Assembly (NCBI GenBank): GCA_011959105.1
Contig: BLLU01000153.1
Location: 1-64,000 of the forward strand
Direction of reading: 5' to 3'
Length of the DNA stretch: 64,000 nucleotides
Source: Lachnospiraceae bacterium
GTDB taxonomy: Bacteria; Bacillota; Clostridia; Lachnospirales; Lachnospiraceae
Positions 62,327-64,000 of this stretch are shown piece after piece. The notes beneath the pieces were generated by a model. It did not search any database. It saw nothing but the letters and a program-made list of their open reading frames with translations, and was not told the origin of the DNA. Made by a program: the position numbers and the translations under genes. Position 1 is the first letter of the stretch, and every line of letters starts with the position of its first letter.

Positions 62327-63553
62327 TTATGATTGCCGCAGAATCCCCGTTGTCTTTAAATGCTCCAGCAGGGCGTTCTTCCTGCCGGCATCCGCTTTGT
62401 TTTCCCCAATATAGTGGAACAGGTCTTTACCGCTGTAGTCTTTATCCAGGGGCCTCAGGCCTGCCTGCAAAAACCTGTCAATAAGGCTTAAGTCTCCTGT
62501 TTTCCAGTATGCGTCTTTGGCGTACATAAGTAAATTGGTGCCATTCCGCCCCCGGGCAAAAGGATTGGCTCCTTTTTCCAGCAGGGTGTCCACGCAATCA
62601 GTGTTTCCGTGGTATGTGGCCACAATCAGCGGTGTCCAGCCTTCGGGTGATACTTCGTTCACATGACGGCTAACTGCGCAGATTTCCCGAACAGAGTCTG
62701 CGTCACCGCTCCTGCATGCCTCCAGCAATTCATTAAACCTGTCGTAATGCAGGATTATGTCATAGTCTATGGTGGCCATTACTGCACTGTGGAGCGTCTC
62801 TGTGATGATGCTTCCGGGTTTTAGAGTGGATTTGGTATCTGTGATTGTGGCATCAATAATCGGATGTTCCGCCACGGTGGGTAATTGGTATTCCCGGAAG
62901 GAAAATGCCTTGATCTGTTGGCGGATGCTCCAGGCTGTCTGTCGAAGATCCACGCACAGATTGGAGTAGTCTATTGCTTTTTTTGAGTAGTATGTGGCAT
63001 AGGCGCTATCCTGCGGAATACATTTTTCCTGATGCAGGAGCAGGTTTTCAATGTTGTCAAGTATCAGTTCCGTTCCGTATTGTATATATGCCAGGTACAG
63101 ATCTCTGCAGTTATAAGAATCCGGGAGATCAAAGGCCTTCTGCGCAATGATATCGCCCGTATCTATTCCGTCATCTATCCTGTGCAATGTAACCCCGGCG
63201 GATTTTTCGCTGTTTAAGATGGGCTCAGCGGATGTATACATTCCCTTATATGCAGGCAGGAGAGAGAAGTGTATGTTGTAAAGCCTTTGAGTTCGAAAAA
63301 GTCCGGTCTTGATGAGTCGGTCAAATTCCGTAGATAAAAACATCAGATCTTCAACTTCATACAGATCTGCAAGAGCGCATTCCCTTATGCCAAGCTGTCC
63401 GGCACGCAGACGCAGGGACCTCTGCCAGCCGTTTTCCCCGGTCTCGGTCTTGTTGCACACGACACACAGATCATATCTGTCGTGGCAATGCTCATATAGA
63501 TACTCCAGTACTTCCACGCCGATGTTGTTCTTGCCTGCTATGCATACCAGCAT
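62327..63553 (-). CDS. Sugar N-formyltransferase with C-terminal ankyrin repeats (QdtF-like)
   Basis: 408 aa. N-terminal formyltransferase domain with the N-H-D catalytic set: N93 and H95 in NIHFSLLPAYKG, D131 in DDGIDTGDI. Residues about 290-400 form ankyrin-type repeats (GWTPLIVATYHGNTDCVDTLLEKGANP and the following unit). The same fusion occurs in a characterised dTDP-Qui3N N-formyltransferase, QdtF, of Providencia, where the ankyrin part has a second ligand site. Formyl donor: N10-formyl-tetrahydrofolate. Start ATG 63553 with AAAGGAGG; one base after the glycosyltransferase stop. Confidence 0.9.
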   Translation of the reverse strand: MLVCIAGKNNIGVEVLEYLYEHCHDRYDLCVVCNKTETGENGWQRSLRLRAGQLGIRECALADLYEVEDLMFLSTEFDRLIKTGLFRTQRLYNIHFSLLPAYKGMYTSAEPILNSEKSAGVTLHRIDDGIDTGDIIAQKAFDLPDSYNCRDLYLAYIQYGTELILDNIENLLLHQEKCIPQDSAYATYYSKKAIDYSNLCVDLRQTAWSIRQQIKAFSFREYQLPTVAEHPIIDATITDTKSTLKPGSIITETLHSAVMATIDYDIILHYDRFNELLEACRSGDADSVREICAVSRHVNEVSPEGWTPLIVATYHGNTDCVDTLLEKGANPFARGRNGTNLLMYAKDAYWKTGDLSLIDRFLQAGLRPLDKDYSGKDLFHYIGENKADAGRKNALLEHLKTTGILRQS

Positions 63554-63554
63554 G

Positions 63555-64000
63555 TTATTCGCCCTCCTTTTCTTCCCTGCCGGGGGTGTTTTCATCCTCC
63601 ACAATGTACGGCGGCCGATTACGGCTTGCGTCAAAGGTCCTCCACAGATATTCGCCCAGAATGCCAAGGGAGAACATGATGATGCCGAAACTTAAAAGGT
63701 TGAATATGAACAGGGTTGTCCATCCGTTTACATCAATCATCCCGGCCAGTTTCATGCATAAGACTGCCAGGGCCCATATAAATGCGCCTGCCATGGACAG
63801 GACGCCCACAGTGGTCACAGCCTTAATCGGCACGGTGGAAAAGCTGAAGAGAGTATCGCTCACCAGGCGTATTTTTTTCTTCAGAGTCCACCGGCTTTTT
63901 CCCACCTCCCTGGCAAGCCGGGTGTAGTAGACATGCCCCGTTTGAAAGCCGCACCACAGAACCTGCCCCGTCAGCGCGCTGTTGCGCTCATCCAGGGAAA
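63555..64000 (-). CDS. GtrB-like family 2 glycosyltransferase, C-terminal part only
   Basis: Runs off the right end of the window (5' part missing). The visible 148 codons include LAREVGKSRWTLKKKIRLVSDT, then two membrane helices (about 63800-63840 and 63690-63730) and FSLGILGEYLWRTFDASRNRPPY, the usual end of undecaprenyl-phosphate sugar transferases. A short GTG-started form at 63905 is not the true start, since the frame stays open upstream (YYTR and WCGFQTG). It probably makes the lipid-linked sugar that is moved onto a finished glycan. Confidence 0.85.
   Translation of the reverse strand, partial: SLDERNSALTGQVLWCGFQTGHVYYTRLAREVGKSRWTLKKKIRLVSDTLFSFSTVPIKAVTTVGVLSMAGAFIWALAVLCMKLAGMIDVNGWTTLFIFNLLSFGIIMFSLGILGEYLWRTFDASRNRPPYIVEDENTPGREEKEGE

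Overview
The window looks like chromosome from a gut-type Lachnospiraceae (Clostridia). The basis is the gene order hrcA-grpE-dnaK-dnaJ followed by prmA-rsmE-cysteine desulfurase-thiI, the CIRCE operator, an ireB-ruvX-DUF1292 row, a type III glutamine synthetase, the small lysine-rich DUF6465 protein, and fairly high GC for a clostridium. Species cannot be fixed from the sequence alone.

Layout. Positions 1-22978 are mostly housekeeping on the + strand: undecaprenyl-diphosphate phosphatase, DUF6465, the CIRCE-controlled heat-shock operon, a lone McrB-like AAA+ ATPase on the - strand, prmA/rsmE, cysteine desulfurase plus thiI, an HPr-fold protein lacking the catalytic histidine (- strand), mtaB, ireB-ruvX-DUF1292, RNase J, a YlbF-family protein, an MltG-like fragment, the tRNA wobble-uridine hydroxylation/methylation pair trmR-trhP, and glnN. 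A tRNA-Gln(CUG) gene at 23156 is followed by an AT-rich accessory gene (AlbA_2 type). A BlaI/BlaR-like repressor-sensor pair (24524-27251) lies between two related terminator modules. Next come a repeat-rich lipoprotein amidase, an acyltransferase, an acyl-ACP thioesterase, an S1-domain protein, a CPBP protease and a broken DUF4143 fragment.

From 32727 to 53119 there is a large + strand extracellular polysaccharide locus: undecaprenyl-phosphate-type and nucleotide-sugar glycosyltransferases, two initiating phospho-sugar transferases, a Wzz-like chain-length protein with a decayed kinase-like domain, an EpsG-like polymerase, a UDP-GlcNAc 4,6-dehydratase-like enzyme with an SDR partner, a secreted glucosaminidase and a proline-rich lipoprotein. 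A stand-alone Spo0A C-terminal DNA-binding domain sits near its start.

From 64000 down to 53100 there is one tightly packed, visibly more AT-rich, - strand operon: GtrB-like glycosyltransferase (cut by the window edge), ankyrin-containing sugar N-formyltransferase, DegT sugar aminotransferase, SGNH-type exported protein, FkbH-like HAD enzyme, aldo-keto reductase, split transketolase, MaoC-like hotdog enzyme, acyl carrier protein and MBOAT O-acyltransferase. The likely logic is a Dlt-like surface acylation machine (carrier protein + MBOAT + SGNH) in which the charging enzyme is not DltA but an FkbH-like glyceryl loader and/or a transketolase C2 donor, joined to an N-formylated amino-sugar branch. 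This is the part of the window most likely to be an undescribed system.
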